From Cervus elaphus (taxonomy: Eukaryota > Chordata > Mammalia > Artiodactyla > Cervidae): a DNA stretch of 64,000 bases. Within the stretch, counting starts at the first letter, position 1. Each line of letters opens with the position of its first letter. Below, piece by piece: positions 10,258 to 21,650 of this stretch. The stretch lies in NCBI RefSeq assembly GCF_910594005.1, contig NC_057832.1:106837152-106901151 (forward strand). The letters run 5' to 3'. A program made the position numbers and the translations under genes. The notes beneath the pieces were generated by a model. It did no database searches. It saw nothing but the letters and a program-made list of their open reading frames with translations, and had not been told where the DNA came from.

Positions 10258-11759
10258 GATCTCTGTAGAGAGACACAAATATAGACACACATCTTTCACA
10301 AAGACACTGGAAACCTTTGTCCTTGGTGTAGGTACCAAAGCAGATGGAGCTGCCTGACTTCAGAGCTCCTAGTTTTCTCCTCTCTCTGTAGTTTAGACTC
10401 TATGCTAGGTTAGGATAGAACAGGAAGATCAAAGACGGTTATCTTCTCTACGTACCCTCCCCCAGCCCATGAGTGATGTAAAATCCCTTCCTACACAGTT
10501 CCCACACTGCTGGAAGTGTCCAAATGGGTACTAAGCCACTTAAAGGTAAAGATATGATGTGTGTTTTCTTGGTTTAGCTTGCAAAGACTGGGTTATTAAT
10601 GCCTGGTTCCATACCAGGAACAAAGAGCTGGAATAATCAAACAATTGCCCAGGAAGCCATCTGGATTGAAGTTAGTCTCTCCCTCAAGAACGGAAGAGCT
10701 GAAACTTGCCAGCTTTGATTTGCACGCCTTTCAGCTACTATTTCCAGCCAATTCAGTTCATACAACTCCAGCTTTCATTTAGAGCTGAGCTCATTGACTA
10801 AAAAAATAAAGAAGAATGGGGGGAAAAAAAAAAAACAAGAAATCAAGGAAAGGCTTAATTGATTATGCAGAGTGTCGCTTTGGGAAAGAGGAAAATCTTA
10901 TTAGAAGCCTGGCAAACTCGCTTCATTAGGGATCTAGTGACATCTTCCAAAACGAGAACATTACATCAGGTTAGTTTAAAACAGCAAGAGACCTTGCAGC
11001 TTGGTTGGGATACCTCATCCCCATTCACTCTGTCTGCCTCATTCTTTGCATTCTCCATCATATTTTATCAATGGTGAAAAGTTTGCTACTAAAAAATATG
11101 CTGAAAGAGATGTAACATTGGTAACTAGAAACATTAAAATCAAGGATTGTGATTCTGCTCACTCGCCAGCCCACTTTCTGGGTCTGCTTGCATGGTCATT
11201 TTCACCTCATTCCAACGTCCTCCTCTCCCGCACATGCCTTCTGCTCAGTCTTCCTTCATCTAATGATTCCCTGAAATCACTGCAGGTAAAGGAATGCGGA
11301 CCTGCGTATGAGACCTTAGGATGGTGCGTGAGAATCAGTTGCTTCTTGTCCCTTCAGAAATCCTCTGAAGTCCTTCTGCATGGTTTCCACGTCAAAGAAG
11401 GAAGTTGTTGATTTTTCTTTCCCCCTTTTTTCGGAAGCATCAAATGCCCCATTTACTGAACTCCCTCCGTTCTAGAAATAATTAGCCTGAGGACTAAAAC
11501 TACCATTGGAATTTATAAAAAGAGTAACGAGATCAACATGGTTCCTTCACATCAAATAAACCTTATTTAGTTGTGTGAGAAAGTGGCAAATAATAGTGAT
11601 CTGATGGCCAAAAAGTATCTTGGTTTCAGGAAATTTTGACACATATTTGGAAAACATACCTCTTGAGTAAGACAGTGAAGACCAGTCAGACAATAAGAAT
11701 GTGAGGTGGATACAATGTGAGATAACAGGTTCTACCACAGAATACTTATATTGAAAGGT

Positions 11760-11779
11760 AAAAAAAAAAAAAAAAAAAA
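11760..11779. repeat. Poly-A tract (about 20 A)
   Basis: Uninterrupted A run with no recognisable retrotransposon body upstream. Confidence 0.9.
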
Positions 11780-12125
11780 TCTAAAATCAGCAATTTAATC
11801 TCTGTCTCAAAAAGCAAGAAAAAAGTTCAATCCAAATTAAATACAGGTAGGAAAGTAACAAGTACATTTCTATTTTTATGAGGCTCAAATAGAAAGTTCT
11901 TCCTTATATGAGCTGGAGTCTATCCACTGTAAATTTCATTTAATTTTTCTCAGAGGTAAATGAGGTGATTTCTTGACAACGCTTACATAGACAATAAGAG
12001 ACAAAGTTAGCACTGATTATAATTATGTCTAACATGATGATGACAGCAGAGAACAACACAAATAGATTATTACCTTGCAGTTGCAAATTTTAACTGAATT
12101 TAAAGTAGTTGTTAACCTAGGTCAT

Positions 12126-12332
12126 GAGCTTCCCGGTGGAAAATCTCCCTATAATGCTGGAGACACAGGAGATGTGGGTTTGATCCCTGGGTTGGGAAGG
12201 TCCCCTGGAGGAGGGCATGGCAACCCTCCACTCCGGTATTCTTACCTGGAAAATCCTGTGCACAGAGGAGCCTGGTGGGCTACAGTCTGTAAGGGTTGCA
12301 AAGAGTTGAATGTGACTGAAGCAACTGAGCTC
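12126..12332 (+). mobile_element. Bov-tA SINE, sense, with 13-bp perfect TSD
   Basis: Sense copy: gagcttcccggtggaaaatc, B box gggtttgatccctggg, ggagggcatggcaaccc, then acctggaaaatcctgtgc to gcaactgagc. The duplicated target taacctaggtcat is at 12113-12125 and 12333-12345 with no mismatch. The body itself carries scattered changes. Confidence 0.95.
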
Positions 12333-12345
12333 TAACCTAGGTCAT

Positions 12346-12860
12346 ATTATTTAAGCCATACAATAACATCATGCTTTATTGGCAAATAAACCCAGCAATT
12401 GTGTGTATCTAAAACCTGTGTTCTGTATATCTTTTGATCTCTATGCTTAGTAATTACGTAGGTACTTGGCACACATTTACTGAAGGAATGAATAAAATTT
12501 AAAAGACTGACCAGCCAAACCCAATGAAACAGTATCACAGGGTTGATAACCTTAGGAGATCCATCATTATCTTTTGAATTTTATATATAATTCTGCAGAT
12601 TTGGCTATCTGTTTTTCAAGTCTGTAGTAAATTAGAAGAAAGATAAATGCTGCCTCTAAGTATATCATTATCAGCATAAAGATATAGGAAAACATGGGGA
12701 AATTATTTTTAAAAACTCAAACGCACATAGGAGTCATTTGGACTGAGTCAAGTGGTCCCCCCAACAACCCAGTTTTCCCCGATTGGAGCCCCCAGATGTC
12801 ACAGTACTAACATCTACTAGATAGCTAAGATCATCAGTGACTGAGTGACTTTCACTTTAA
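12346..12860. other. Unique sequence, weak L2 tail
   Basis: 12455-12500 (gtaggtacttggcacacatt, then gaaggaatgaataaa) resembles an L2 3' end but is short. 12834-12858 resembles a SINE tail (gactgagtgactttcactt) abutting the BovB that follows. Confidence 0.4.
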
Positions 12861-14318
12861 GACTATACAGTGGAGGTGATGAATAGAAGATTCAAGGGAT
12901 TAGATCTTGCAAACAGAGTGCCTGAGGAACTATGGACAGAGATTCGTACATTGTGTAGGAGGCAGTCACCAAAACCATCTCGAAGAAAAAGAAATGCAAG
13001 AAGTTGAAGTGGTTGTCTGAGGAGGCTTTACAATAGTTGATGAAAGAAGAGGAGTGAAAGGCAAAGGAGAAAGGGAAAGATATACCCAACTGAATGCAGA
13101 GTTCCAGAGAATTGCAAGGAGAGATAAGAAGGCCTTTTTAAGTGAACAAAGTAAGAAACAGGAAAACAATAGAATGGGAAAGACTAGAGATCTCTTCAAG
13201 AAAATTGGAGATACCAAGGGAACACATACAAGGATGGGCACGATAAAAAACAGAAACAGTTAAGGACCTAACAGAAGCAGAAGATATTAAGAAGAGGTGG
13301 CAAGAAAATGATGAACTATACAAAAAAGGTCTTAATGACCCGGATAACCATGATGCTGTGGTCATTCACCTAGAGACAGATATCCTGGAGTGTGAAGTCA
13401 AGTGGGCCTTAGGAAGCATTACTACAAACAAAGCTAGTGGAGGTGATGGAATTCCAATTGAGCTATTTAAAATACTGTTGATGCTGTTAAAGTGCTGCAC
13501 TGAATATGTCAGCAAATTTGGAAAACTCAGCAGTGGCCACAGGACTGGAAAAGGTCAGTTTTCATCCAATCCCAAAAAAGGGCAATGCCAAAGAATATTC
13601 AAATTACCATACAATTGTACTCAGTCCCCATGTTAGTAAAGTTATGCTCAAAGTCCTTCAAGCTAGGCTTCAACAGTACATGAATGGAGAACTTCCAGAG
13701 CCAGAGATCAAATTGACAACATTCATTGGGTCATGGAGAAAGCAAGGGAGATCCAGGAAAACAACTGCTTCACTGACTACTGTAAAGCCTTTGGCTGTGT
13801 GGATCACAACAAACTGTGGAAAATTCTTAAAGAGATGGGAATACCAGAACACCTTACTCATATTCTAAGAAATCTGAATGAGGGACAAGATGCAATATTT
13901 AGAACCAGACGTGGAATGACTGATTGGTTCAAAATTGGGAAAGGAGTACATCAAAGCTGTAAATTGTCACCTGCTTATTTAACTTATATGGAGCATACAT
14001 CACGCCAAATGCCAGACTGGATGAATTCCAAGCTGGAAGAAATATCAACAACCTCAGATATGCAGATGATACCACTCTGATAGCAGAAAGTGAAAAGGAA
14101 CTAAAGTGCCTCTTGATTAGGGTGAAAGAGGAGAGTGAAAAAGCTGGCTTAAAATTCAGCATTTAGAAAACTAAGATCATGGCATCTGGTTCCATCACTT
14201 CATGGCAAATAAAAGGAGAAAAAGTAGAAGCAGTGACAGATTTTATTTTCTTGGGATCCAAAATCACTGCAGTCAGTGACTGTAGTCATGAAATTAAAAG
14301 ACATTTGCTCGTTGGAAG

Positions 14319-14613
14319 TGAAGTGAAGTCCAAGTCACTCAGTTGTGACCAACTGGACTATACGATCCATGGAATTCTCCAAGCCAGAATACTGGAGTGA
14401 GTAGCCTTTCCCTTCTCCAGGGGATCTTCCCAACCCAGGGATTGAACCCAGGTCTCCCACTTTGCAGGCGGATTCTTTACCAGCTGAATCAAAAGGGAAG
14501 CCCAAGAACACTTGAATGGGTAGCCTATCCCTTCTCCAGCAGACTGAGGGATGGAACCAGGGTCTCCTGCATTGCAGGAGGATTCTTTGCCAGCTGATCC
14601 ATGAGGGAAGCCT
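14319..14613 (-). mobile_element. Bov-A2 dimeric SINE nested in BovB, antisense
   Basis: Two Bov-A units in tandem: tail plus unit 1 (14319-14502), then a shorter unit 2 beginning aagaacacttgaatgggtag and ending catgagggaagcc. Flanked by gctcgttggaag (14307-14318) and gctgcttggaag (14614-14625), a slightly decayed target duplication in BovB sequence. Confidence 0.92.
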
Positions 14614-14645
14614 GCTGCTTGGAAGGAAAGCTATGACTAACCTAG

Positions 14646-15151
14646 TTGTTGTTATTGTTCAGTCACTAAGTTGTGTCTTACTCTTTGTGACCCCACGGAC
14701 TGCAGCACCCAGGTTCCTCTGTCCTCCACTATCTCCTGGAGTTTGCTCAAACTCCTGTCCTTTGAGTCAGTGATGCCATCCAATCATCTCATCCTCTGTC
14801 GTCCTCTTCTCCTGCCTTCAATCTTTCCCAGCATCAGGGTCTTTTCCAATGAGTCAGCTATTCGCATCAGGTAGCCAAAGTATTGGAGCTTCAGCTTCAG
14901 TCTTACCAATGAATATTCAGGACTGATTTCCTTTGGAATTGACTGGTTTGATCTTACAGTCCAAGGGACTCTCAAGAGTGTTCTCCAGCACCACAATTGG
15001 AAACCATCAGTTCTTCTGGGCTCAGCCTTCTTTATGGTCCAACTCTCACATCTGAACATGACTACTGGAAAAACCATAGCTTTGATTATACGAACCTTTG
15101 TTGGCAACGTGATGTCTCTGCTTTTTAATATGCTGTGTAGATCTGTAATAG
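14646..15151 (-). mobile_element. 5'-truncated BovB inserted antisense into BovB
   Basis: Begins at its 3' end (ttgttgttattgttcagtca) and runs antisense to aatatgctgtgtagatctgt. The host BovB reads cctag before it (14641-14645) and gctag after it (15151-15155), then continues in sense. Nested element and host share the segment around gcatattaaaaagcagag, so a hairpin forms at the junction. Confidence 0.9.
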
Positions 15152-15385
15152 CTAGAGAGCATATTAAAAAGCAGAGACATCACATTGCCAACAAATGTCC
15201 AGGAGACAGTGCAGGACAGAGGAGCCTGGGGTGTTACAATTCATGGGGTTGCAAAGAGTTTAACAAAACAGAAAGTGAATCAGGAGAAACCAGGACCAGT
15301 CTGCCCCTCAAAGGTAAAGGTATTATTTTCCACTTAACCCTTCACTTAGACTGAACAAATTGGTGGTGTGTACGTGTATTACTGT

Positions 15386-15592
15386 GTGTGTGTGTGCTCA
15401 GTTGTGTCTGACTCTTTGTGACCTCCATGGACCGCCAGGCTCCTCTGTCCATGGAATTTTCCAGGCAAGAATACTGGGGTGAATTGTCATTTCCTACTCC
15501 AGGAGATCGTCCTGACCTAGGAATCCAACCTGTATCTCTTGTGTCTCCTGCATTGGCAGGCGGATTCTTTACCACCATGCTACCTGGGAAGA
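15386..15592 (-). mobile_element. Bov-tA SINE, antisense, with (TG)n at its edge
   Basis: tgtgctcagttgtgtctgac to ccaccatgctacctgggaag. A short TG run (15384-15396) precedes it. The body is full length with several changes (ggggtgaattgtcatttcc). Confidence 0.92.
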
Positions 15593-15844
15593 TCCTGTAA
15601 ATGTTGAGATAAGGCAATTCTCTTCAGAAAACAGACACATAAAAAACTTTGGTGGAGTATTTTCAGAATGAGTTAAAAATTCAAAGATATGTTTAAAATT
15701 TAATATATATGGTATTAAATTTTTTCCTTTAAAGCACATTTCATTTTAAAGCACTAATTAGACTAAGAAAAACATTAACTACTTTTCAACCCCAAGATGG
15801 TATGATTCTATCTTGTTCAATTCTGCTAAATCACTGTGGGATAA

Positions 15845-15965
15845 ACTGTGGCAGGCACTGTTAATCTGCAGTTAATAGACTATGAAATTGAAGATTTAAT
15901 CGATTGCATAACTTACCCCAAACCACATAGCTAGTTAGTAGTGAAGCCAGATAAGAAGTTAGCTT
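15845..15965 (+). repeat. MIR fragment, sense
   Basis: ggcaggcactgttaatctgc, ctatgaaattgaag, then cataacttaccccaaaccac and atagctagttagtagtgaag follow MIR order. Confidence 0.6.
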
Positions 15966-16846
15966 GATCTTAATCTTAATTAATTGTTATATAATATGTC
16001 TCAACTATGTTTCAAGACAGGAAATCATCAGCAATCCCATCACATAGCCTGAAATCTCATTCTAGTGGTATGTTGACAAAGGAGCATGCTGAATAAACAA
16101 GACTTGTTCCCTATATGGTATAATAGTTGCTGATTTGCCAGTAAAGTTTTTTCTCTATCCTCTCTTGACATTCCACAATCATAATTTGTGAACGATTTCA
16201 CTGTTAACTTCTACTTACAGTGCTTCTTTTAAATAACTACTGTTTCCAGAGGACTTATAAACAGGGATTTATGAATTACCAAATGTAAAGCTTATCAGCT
16301 ATTTTGGGGTTGACATGGAGTTCTTTTCTGCTTGGGATGTGATTTAAGTACAAACAAAATGTGTATTTTGTTTCTCAGAGAATTTTAAAGAGGAGTGACT
16401 TTAAATTGATCCTTCAGCTCCTAATCCATCAACTAGAATTTATTTAGTGTTGTAATGTATAAGACTCTGCAGACATAGAAATATATATATATAAACATAT
16501 GACCCTTATCCATAACAATATTAAACTAAAACTTGAAAGTTTTCATGAAAATGTAAATGCAGCTTCTTTGCTCAATATGACAAATTGTCCCATGGAATTA
16601 AAAGTTGTAAAATGTATGTGTTTCTCAAAATGCTTACCATGTGGCCCACTGTGAAGCCAGGGAGACCTATTTACTATATTATTTCTTTTCTTTAATACAT
16701 TTTTCCAAATTATAAGTGGTACATATCATAACTATTATTAACTGTAGACTCTACTCACAAAAGACCAAACAGAAAAATCTGCTAACTAAGCAAAGCTAAT
16801 TGTACTAAACCTACTACAGTAAGGAAGATGTAACTTTGACCACAGG
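15966..16846. other. Unique AT-rich sequence
   Basis: No gene or repeat recognised apart from short AT runs (aaatatatatatat near 16481). Confidence 0.5.
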
Positions 16847-16928
16847 GACCCAGGGATCGAACCCATGTCTCTTATATCTCCTGCTTTGGCATGTGGATTC
16901 TTTACCACTAACACTTCCTGAGAAGCCC
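16847..16928 (-). mobile_element. Bov-tA SINE head fragment, antisense
   Basis: Only the tRNA-like half is present: gacccagggatcgaaccc (B box reversed) to acacttcctgagaagccc. The tail half is missing, which is not the usual 5' truncation and suggests later deletion. Confidence 0.85.
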
Positions 16929-17153
16929 AAGGAATTTACTAGGATTGAGCAAAGTTCATGATATAAAGGTTTAGTGAAACAAAGGTCATCAAGTGTCTTG
17001 ATAAGTGAACTGCCGTTTAATAAGCAAACTCTTTACGCAGGTAAGCAATCTATTGCTCTTACTAGTGAACAATTTGCCAAGAAAAGTAAGCTATGTTTTT
17101 GGATATGTTCAGGAATTTTATGAAGCAGCAAAGTTATGACTTTGTTTTATAGC

Positions 17154-17377
17154 ACTAAAGAAGAAAGAAAAGAAAGAGAAGTCGCTCAGTCGTATCCGAC
17201 TCTTTGCGACCCCATGGACAGTAGCCTGCCAGGCTCCTTCATCCATGGGATTCTCCAGGCGAGAATACTGGAGTGGGTTGCCATTTCCTTCTCCAGCGGA
17301 TCATCCCGACCCAGGGATCAAACGTGGGTCTCCCACATTGTAGGCAGACTTTACATCTGAGCCACCAGGGAATCCCC
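17154..17377 (-). mobile_element. Bov-tA/Bov-A SINE, antisense, with short TSD
   Basis: A gaaa-rich tail (17158-17180) leads into gtcgctcagtcgtatccgac and ends gagccaccagggaatccc. ttatagc at 17147-17153 and 17378-17384 is a probable 7-bp target duplication. Confidence 0.92.
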
Positions 17378-17875
17378 TTATAGCTCTATCTTTCTGGCCA
17401 AATATTTCCTAGAAAAACGGGAGTAACTCAGAGGCTCTGCCTGGTTTCACTCTCAGGGTTGCCTCTCACCTCCCAGCTCATTTATATGTTAAGTATGATT
17501 TGTAATTATTGTTTATACATTAGAGAATATTTCACTTCATTCTAGGGGTCTCCAATGAAAATCGGCACTTTCAATTTAGTGCTGTGACCTAAAAATCAAG
17601 AATAAATATTAGCATAGAGATGGAAAACACATTTATTTGAGGAAAACAAAATTTCCATTTGCAATTTGAAAAATTTAGACCTATCATCTCTCAAGAAAAC
17701 TAAAAATTAATGTAATATATTCATTAATACTGATGTTATTATAGGATACCATTTTTAGTTAACAGCAGAAAAACAGCACAGTCAGCCCTTCTGCTGGATG
17801 GTGGATTTAATATGAAAGAAAATAATATAAATCTGCACTTTCTTTTGCTTTTCTCCTCACTGAAACAAGTTGAGA

Positions 17876-18060
17876 TTACTATTTATTTTGCACTTAAATG
17901 CAGGTGCTATACTAAAGCTTTGTACACATATCTTATTTGATAGTCATGACAACCCTGAAAAACAGGGAGCATCATTACCGTTTTACAGGTAGCAAAAACA
18001 GAATCAAAGAGGCTAAGCAGCTTGCCCAATTCATATAGCTCTTGGTAGAAACACGAATTT
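17876..18060 (+). repeat. MIR SINE, sense
   Basis: ggtgctatactaaagctttg, catgacaaccctgaaaaac, attaccgttttacaggtag and cagcttgcccaattcatata preserve MIR core order well. Confidence 0.78.
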
Positions 18061-18184
18061 TGTATATCTGGTTTCTATGGCTGTCCTCTTAAGACTGCTA
18101 AGAGGAGGTTAACATGACTGTCATTGTGAAATTAGAACCTCAGCAGTGGGATCTCCTAGCTTTCTAGAATTTAAATCTACTAAT

Positions 18185-18393
18185 GGCTTTCCCGGTGACT
18201 CAGTCAGTAAAGAATCTGCCTGCAATACAGGAGACCTGGGTTTGATCCCTGAGTCGGGAAGATCCTCTGGAGAAGGAAATGACAACCCACTCCAGTATTT
18301 TTGCCTGGAAATCCCATGGACAGAGGAGTCTGGCAGGCTACAGTCCATGGGGTTGCAGAGTCAGACACGACTTAGCGACTAAACCAGCAGCAC
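18185..18393 (+). mobile_element. Bov-tA SINE, sense
   Basis: ggctttcccggtgactcagt head, B box gggtttgatccctgag, attttttgcc-type centre and tagcgactaaaccagcagca tail with an AGC-like end. Confidence 0.93.
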
Positions 18394-18600
18394 CAATATG
18401 GATCCATTAAATATAGCTATAAAATGGAATTCTATGTGGCCATTACATGTGATCTATCATTATCCACATGAAAAGTTGTGATATTTATTTACATGAGAAG
18501 TTGCTGACTCCAATTATACACTACAACCCCATTTAATAAAAAAAACTACATATGCACACACACATACAATATACCACATTTTTAGGGTCCTGTGGGATAT

Positions 18601-18810
18601 ATTGTTGTTTAGTCTCTTAAGTCATGTCCAACTCTCTTGTGACCCCATGAACTGCAGCCCACCAGGCATATCTGTCCATGGGATTTCCCAGGCAAGAATA
18701 CTGGAGTGAGTTGCCATTTCCTTCTCCAGGGGATTTTCCTGACCCAGGAATCAAACCTGGGTCTCCCACATTGCAAGCGGATGCTTTACCATCTGAGCTA
18801 CTAGGGAAGC
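18601..18810 (-). mobile_element. Bov-tA SINE, antisense
   Basis: attgttgtttagtctcttaa end to ctgagctactagggaagc. Complete length. A short gatat repeats at both edges, too short to be sure of as a TSD. Confidence 0.93.
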
Positions 18811-19666
18811 GATATAAGTCATTTTAATGTTCTTTTAATGCTTTCTAAATTTTCTGTAATCCTTATAAGTATTGTATTTTATTTAGTGTATTTTTGCCAC
18901 TCAAAACATACACTAAAGTCATTTCCATTTTACAAAATAAATTGATCCAAACTCTTAGCCTAGTCACGTTAAAGTAATGTAGTTATTATTAAATATCCAA
19001 AGAGCCAACTGAAGCTTGAGAATTAAATATGAACTGAGGCTCTCATCTTTAACAGATCACTCCTCATTCCCGTTAATGTAGCCGGGGGCACCTGACTTCA
19101 CAGACTCAGCATCTACACTCCGTGACCATTGCCTACAAATCCCTGACTATTTCAGACCCTCAGTTTTTCCTCAAGTCACAAGTGTCAATTAACTCTCCCA
19201 AGAACATCCTTAACCTGGCCAGGCACTCTGAGCAAAGGAAAAGACTGACGCTTTCTCAAGGCTCCAACTGAAGTGAGTTGAAAGGAATTTCCTTCCTTTA
19301 TTTTCTCTTTTACTGGCAGTGAAAATATCAGGCTCTTTTTCAATGGCATTTCCAATCAGATTTGCTGAAACCTACAAATTTCCAGCCAAAGGCAGTAGGT
19401 AAAAATGACCATGAGTTCTTTTGACACACTTGGAATGTAGGTGTAACTTGGCCAGGGTTTCAATTGCCCATTCTTACTGGGATTATGTCGTTTGGCATCC
19501 TCTTCTAGAGACTTAATGTCATTCACTCCCCGTGTGTCTTTGTATCTGGGAAATTCAAGTAGCACAGCCCATCCTGCAGCCCACAGGCCTCAGACTGGCT
19601 CCCCCACTCTTGACTCTCAGGGAAGTGTTCCTTTTCCGGAGCTATTCCTGGTTCTATAAGTGAGCT
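18811..19666. other. Unique sequence
   Basis: No gene recognised. Base composition is less AT-rich from about 19050 to 19640. A 69-codon minus frame at 19356-19565 has no recognisable family. Confidence 0.5.
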
Positions 19667-19674
19667 AACATAAC

Positions 19675-19906
19675 TTGGCCACCTCATGCGAAGTGTTGAC
19701 TCATTGGAAAAGTCCCTGATGCTGGGAAGGATTGGAGGCAGGAGGAGAAGGGGCCGACAGAGGATGAGATGGCTGGATGGCATCACCGACTCGATGGACA
19801 TGAGTTTGAGTAAACTACAGGAGTTGGTGATGGACAGGGAGGCCTGGCATGCTGCGATTCATGGGGTCACAGAGAGTTGGACATGACTGAGTGACTGAAC
19901 TGACTG
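19675..19906 (+). mobile_element. BovB 3' end, sense, with 8-bp TSD
   Basis: 232 bp from ttggccacctcatgcgaagt to gtgactgaactgactg, 5'-truncated. Exact duplication of aacataac at 19667-19674 and 19907-19914. A 66-codon frame inside (19686-19886) is leftover BovB sequence. Confidence 0.95.
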
Positions 19907-20234
19907 AACATAACCAGGGTCTCATGAGAAGCTCAACAATGGAGTTTGTTTAGACCTAAAATTGCTTCACACCTTAGTCAAGAGATAAGAGAGAAAAAGG
20001 AGAATCTATAAATAGATGATGAAGAACCAGCTCCTACTTTCTGACTCATGGTACTAGAAATAATCATTGAAACTGGTGTGTGTTGATATGAGGCAGGTAT
20101 TTTTCACCTCCCAGGCAGTATGACTCCTTACCAGGGAAAAAGCAAAATGCAAGCACACCTAAATACCTTTACAAGCCATTACTAGTAATCAAGGGTGGAA
20201 TTAGTTGTGCGGGGTGCTGAGGTGCTCAGGGACG

Positions 20235-20972
20235 ATCAGTTCAGTCGCTCAGTTGTGTCTGACTCTTTAAGACCCCATGGACTGCAGTACACCAGGCTAC
20301 CCTGTTCATCACCAACTCCCGGAGCCTGCTCAAACTCATGTCCATCAAGTAGGTGATGCCATCCAACTATCTCATCCTCTGTCATCCCCTTCTCCTCCCA
20401 CCTTCAATCTTTCCTAGCATCAGTGTCTTTTCCAATGAGTTGGTTCTTTGCATCAGGTGGCCAAAGCATTGGAGTTTCAGCTTCAGCAACAATGACTATT
20501 CCATGAATATTCAGGACTGATTTCCTTTAGGATTGACTGGTTGGATCTCCTTGCAGTCCAAGGGACTCTCAAGAGTCTTCTCCAATACCATTGTTCAAAA
20601 GCATCAATTCTTTGGCTCTCAGCTTTCTTTATTGTCCAACTCTCACATCCATACATGACCACTGGAAAAACCATAGCTTTGACTAGACGGACCTTTGTCA
20701 GCAAAGTAATGTCTCTGCTTTTTAGTATGCTGTCTAATATGCTTTTCTTCCAAGGAGCAAGTGTCTTTTAATTTCATGGCTGCAGTCACCATCTGCAGTG
20801 ATTTTGGAGCCCAAGAAAATAAAGTTTGTCACTGGTTCCATTGTTTCCCCATCTATTTGCCATGAAGTGATAGGACTGGAAGTCCTGATCTTAAGTTTTT
20901 TGAATGTTCAGTTTTAAGCCAACTTCTTCACTGTCTTCTTTCACTTTCATGAAGAGGCTATTTAGTTCTTCT
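20235..20972 (-). mobile_element. BovB 3' third, antisense
   Basis: Roughly 740 bp of antisense BovB from gatcagttcagtcgctcagt to tagttcttcttcattttctt, covering the 3' end and downstream part of the RT-containing ORF. The gagtttcagcttcagcaaca stretch carries a small local rearrangement (aatgactattcc). Multiple stops. Confidence 0.93.
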
Positions 20973-21449
20973 TCATTTTCTTCTGAGAGAAAATAGAAAT
21001 ATGCTATTTTGGGAAGTGGAGCATTGCATGATTCTACAATGCACAGCATCATGAAGGTGGCAATTGATCTGACTTTTTCAATTGAACAATTTATTATGGA
21101 AATAGATATCATGTTAAGAAAGGGTAGAATAGTGAATCTTAAATGCTATTTTCAACAGATATGATAATGATATTGTGGCTAAAATTTTTCAAGAGTTTTC
21201 ATCTTGGCATTTTCAGATGAAACAATAAAATATCTAGGATGTGTTTTAAAATACTTAAGAAAAAGAAAAGTTTTGGCATACCACCCAAGAAAAAAAAGTT
21301 CACAGAGCATAGTAAGTATATCTCAAGTCTGTTCTTATATATGTACTCACAGTTTGGTTACTTTTTTGTTTCCTTTTATTTCCTAGTAAGAAATAGTACT
21401 CATATTTAGACCAATTTCAGGTACGGAAGGACTTCCACATTTTAGGATT
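20973..21449. other. AT-rich sequence, possible old L1 3' UTR
   Basis: 21140-21280 (atgataatgattgtgg-like, cagatgaaacaataaaat, tgttttaaaatacttaag) faintly resembles an old L1 3' untranslated region. Not firm. Confidence 0.3.
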
Positions 21450-21450
21450 T

Positions 21451-21650
21451 AGCTTCCTTGTGGCTCAGATGGCAAAGAATACACTTGCAATGCAGGAAAC
21501 CTGGGTTCGATCCCTGGGTTGGGAAGATCCCCTGGAGAAGAAAATGGCAACCCACTCCAGTATTCTTTCCTGGAGAAACCCATGGACAGAGGAGCCTGGT
21601 GGGCTACACAATCTATGGGGTTGCGAAGAGTCAGACATGACTGACTAGCA
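21451..21650 (+). mobile_element. Bov-tA SINE, sense, intact promoter boxes
   Basis: A-box region tggctcagatggcaaag and B box gggttcgatccctggg match the family well. The rest follows to gactgactagcacc. Two overlapping frames here translate SINE sequence only. Confidence 0.94.

Larger units (their letters stand above)
10044..12112. other. Repeat-poor unique block
   Basis: About 2 kb without transposons apart from a GATA microsatellite and a poly-A tract. 10330-11450 is less AT-rich than its surroundings. Frames at 10859-11077 and 11001-11411 (136 codons) overlap each other in different frames and show no domain, so I do not call them genes. Possibly conserved non-coding DNA. Confidence 0.5.
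12861..15283 (+). mobile_element. BovB (RTE-type LINE), sense, RT domain decayed, with nested insertions
   Basis: Sense BovB from gactatacagtggaggtgat through much of the reverse transcriptase region. The motif-A block (AFGCVDH, near 13784-13804) has Gly where RTs carry the catalytic Asp. YADD is still readable at 14059-14070, but in a different frame from the motif-A segment, so at least one frameshift separates them. About 45 bp seems lost near 13697-13702, before the agatcaaattg block. The element is interrupted by a Bov-A2 SINE (14319-14613) and an inverted BovB 3' end (14646-15151). It resumes at gcatattaaaaagcagagac, then jumps at about 15197 to its own 3' end (aggagacagtgcagg...), an internal deletion. 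It encodes nothing functional. The left boundary is uncertain. Confidence 0.93.

Noticed and set aside
11001..11411. 136-codon + frame in repeat-poor DNA
   Set aside because: No recognised family and no convincing splice or start context. It overlaps another chance frame at 10859-11077.
21451..21525. tRNA-like A and B boxes
   Set aside because: They belong to the tRNA-Glu-derived head of a SINE. No cloverleaf or acceptor end is present, so it is not a tRNA gene. The same applies to the other SINE heads in the window.
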